Assembly (NCBI GenBank): GCA_022781015.1
Contig: JALEUF010000103.1
Location: 1-7,246 of the forward strand
DNA: 7,246 bases
Direction of reading: 5' to 3'
Source: Caryophanales bacterium
GTDB taxonomy: Bacteria; Bacillota_I; Bacilli_A; RFN20; CAG-826
Under the pieces are notes generated by a model, which was not told the DNA's origin, did not search any database, and worked only from the letters and a program-made list of their open reading frames with translations. Positions 6,343 to 7,246 of the stretch are shown piece after piece (within the stretch, counting starts at the first letter, position 1; every line of letters starts with the position of its first letter). A program made the position numbers and the translations under genes.

Positions 6343-6819
6343 ATGGCAAACAAGAAAATAACACTTACAAAAGAAGCTAGAGAAGAATTAAATCAAGAAT
6401 ATCGTCATTTGATTGACGTCGAACGTCCTGATGTTATTGAAAAACTTCAATTAGCAAGATCTCAAGGCGACCTTTCTGAAAACGCTGACTATGACGCGGC
6501 TAGAGATAGGCAATCCCAAATCGAAGCTAGAATCACCGAATTAGAAAGAATATTCCAAAATTCAGTCGATGCTGATGAATCAGTAGTTTCTGATAAAGTT
6601 GGTATTGGTTCAATCGTTGAATTCAAGAATGTTTCCGATAATGAATCCAATAGGATCAAGATCATTGGTAATATTGGTGCTGATCCAATGGCTGAAACCC
6701 CAACAGTCTCCAATGAATCCCCATTAGGAAGAGCTTTATTAGGACATAATGTCGGTGATAAGGTATCTATTGCTTGCGAAGAACCTTACATTGTTGAAAT
6801 AACTGATATTTCTAAATAA
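6343..6819 (+). CDS. greA: Transcription elongation factor GreA
   Basis: Enters the RNA polymerase secondary channel and stimulates cleavage of the 3' RNA end in backtracked complexes. The 158 residues are the standard length. The N-terminal coiled-coil hairpin (about 8-78) carries the tip motif ARSQGDLSENADYDAA (38-53); Asp43 and Glu46 correspond to the acidic tip residues (Asp41/Glu44 in E. coli) that coordinate the catalytic magnesium. The C-terminal FKBP-like domain has VGIGSIVEF (86-94 region), the SNESPLGRALLGHNVGD motif (about 123-140) and the final strand YIVEITDI. The start gives the MANKKITLT N-terminus normal for the family. It has its own promoter and a strong terminator, and is followed 57 bases later by comEA. 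Confidence 0.98.
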   Translation: MANKKITLTKEAREELNQEYRHLIDVERPDVIEKLQLARSQGDLSENADYDAARDRQSQIEARITELERIFQNSVDADESVVSDKVGIGSIVEFKNVSDNESNRIKIIGNIGADPMAETPTVSNESPLGRALLGHNVGDKVSIACEEPYIVEITDISK

Positions 6820-6842
6820 TTTTTGTACCCTTTTTAAACATT

Positions 6843-6873
6843 GGCCTCCTACTTAATAGTAAGGAGGTTTTTT
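6843..6873 (+). terminator. Intrinsic terminator after greA, overlapping the comEA ribosome site
   Basis: CCTCCT (6845-6850) pairs with AGGAGG (6862-6867), and ACT (6851-6853) with AGT (6858-6860), with A6861 bulged and a TAAT loop. G-U pairs at 6844-6868 and 6843-6869 may extend the stem. Six T residues follow (6868-6873). It ends the greA transcript. The 3' arm contains the Shine-Dalgarno of the next gene, so it may also act on that gene's translation. Confidence 0.88.
6861..6867 (+). promoter_or_regulatory. comEA ribosome binding site buried in the terminator hairpin
   Basis: AAGGAGG, a near-perfect anti-16S match, is nine bases before ATG 6877. Six of its seven bases are paired in the terminator stem, so a read-through transcript would have the site masked. 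Confidence 0.85.
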
Positions 6874-6876
6874 ATT

Positions 6877-7246
6877 ATGAAGACAATCATAATAATTGTA
6901 TGTATGGCCATGGTAGGCTTAGTGGCCTTTGGTTTTACTAGCAAAATAATGGATGGGGAGATTATTGATCAAGCCGTGACTTCATCCATGAATGCCAATA
7001 TGATAACTTTAACTATTTCAGGAGAAGTAGTTAGACCTGGCTCGTATGTTTTAAAAGAAGGGTCTACTTTAAATGATTTAGTTTTAGCCGCATCTGGACT
7101 AACCGGGAATGCCGATTTACTCGCATTTAATTTGGATTATGTGTTAAAGGATAAGGAATATTATATTGCTCCAGTTTACGATAATAGCAATACGTGTTCA
7201 GATAAACCAATCGAAAAGACTAATATTAATTTAGACGATGCTTCTA
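6877..7246 (+). CDS. comEA: ComEA-like competence DNA-binding protein (3' end outside window)
   Basis: ComEA is a membrane-anchored DNA receptor that hands incoming double-stranded DNA to the ComEC channel. 123 codons are visible. Residues 3-20 (IIIIVCMAMVGLVAFGF region) form a membrane anchor. Residues about 42-101 match an SLBB domain: ISGEVVRPGSYVLKEGST (48-65), a LAASGLTGNADL block (70-81) and a final YYIAPV strand (95-100). A polar linker follows, then NINLDDAS (116-123), which is how the ComEA helix-hairpin-helix DNA-binding domain begins (NINTAS type); the rest lies beyond the window. Start: ATG at 6877 with AAGGAGG nine bases upstream. No separate promoter is evident in the 57 bases after greA. 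Without the complete helix-hairpin-helix a different SLBB protein is possible but less likely. ComEC normally follows comEA and would be expected downstream. Confidence 0.87.
   Translation, partial: MKTIIIIVCMAMVGLVAFGFTSKIMDGEIIDQAVTSSMNANMITLTISGEVVRPGSYVLKEGSTLNDLVLAASGLTGNADLLAFNLDYVLKDKEYYIAPVYDNSNTCSDKPIEKTNINLDDAS

Noticed and set aside
6823..6858. Separate comEA promoter in the greA-comEA gap
   Set aside because: TTGTAC at 6823-6828 has no acceptable -10 at 16-18 bases; the TTAATA near 6853 matches the consensus poorly.

Overview
The window is a dense, plus-strand stretch of low-GC chromosome from a Firmicutes-type bacterium. Supporting signs are the A/T-rich third positions, strong AAGGAG-type ribosome sites, a T-box leader on alaS, and the neighbour order alaS - ruvX - yrzB (DUF1292) - greA, a thinned-out form of the Bacillus/Staphylococcus arrangement. 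TGA is used as a stop (dtd and ruvX end with it) and tryptophan is TGG, so the code is 11 and not the mycoplasma code 4. The gene set fits Bacilli or Erysipelotrichia-like lineages, including uncultured gut Bacilli and Izemoplasma/Acholeplasma relatives; this placement is inference.

Layout: (1) 1-1529 holds two tRNA-maintenance genes, dtd (5' end cut off by the window) and mnmA, overlapping by ATGA. (2) 1535-2806 is a membrane-anchored, standalone metallo-beta-lactamase-fold protein resembling the C-terminal domain of ComEC; it follows mnmA by 5 nt and is probably cotranscribed with it. (3) 2807-2997 is the only sizeable intergenic region (191 nt). It carries a T-box riboswitch with an unmistakable antiterminator/terminator pair and a seemingly shortened stem I. 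(4) 2998-6281 is the T-box-controlled unit alaS - ruvX - yrzB, with two 8-nt start/stop overlaps. (5) greA has its own good sigma-A promoter (TTGTTA-17-TATAAT). (6) After greA an intrinsic terminator has the Shine-Dalgarno of the next gene, comEA, as its 3' arm; comEA runs off the window end.

How the genes fit together: dtd, mnmA and alaS concern tRNA charging fidelity and tRNA modification. The alaS unit should respond to uncharged tRNA-Ala, and it carries along the RNase H-fold protein RuvX/YqgF and a small acidic DUF1292 protein. GreA rescues backtracked RNA polymerase. A ComEC-like hydrolase and ComEA flank this housekeeping core and point to DNA uptake or extracellular nucleic-acid handling. 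I see no CRISPR array, insertion sequence, phage gene, toxin-antitoxin pair or defence locus. The least ordinary items are the comEA ribosome site embedded in a terminator, the compact T-box, and the standalone ComEC-like protein with a Cys cluster and a non-His residue where ComEC has its last motif.
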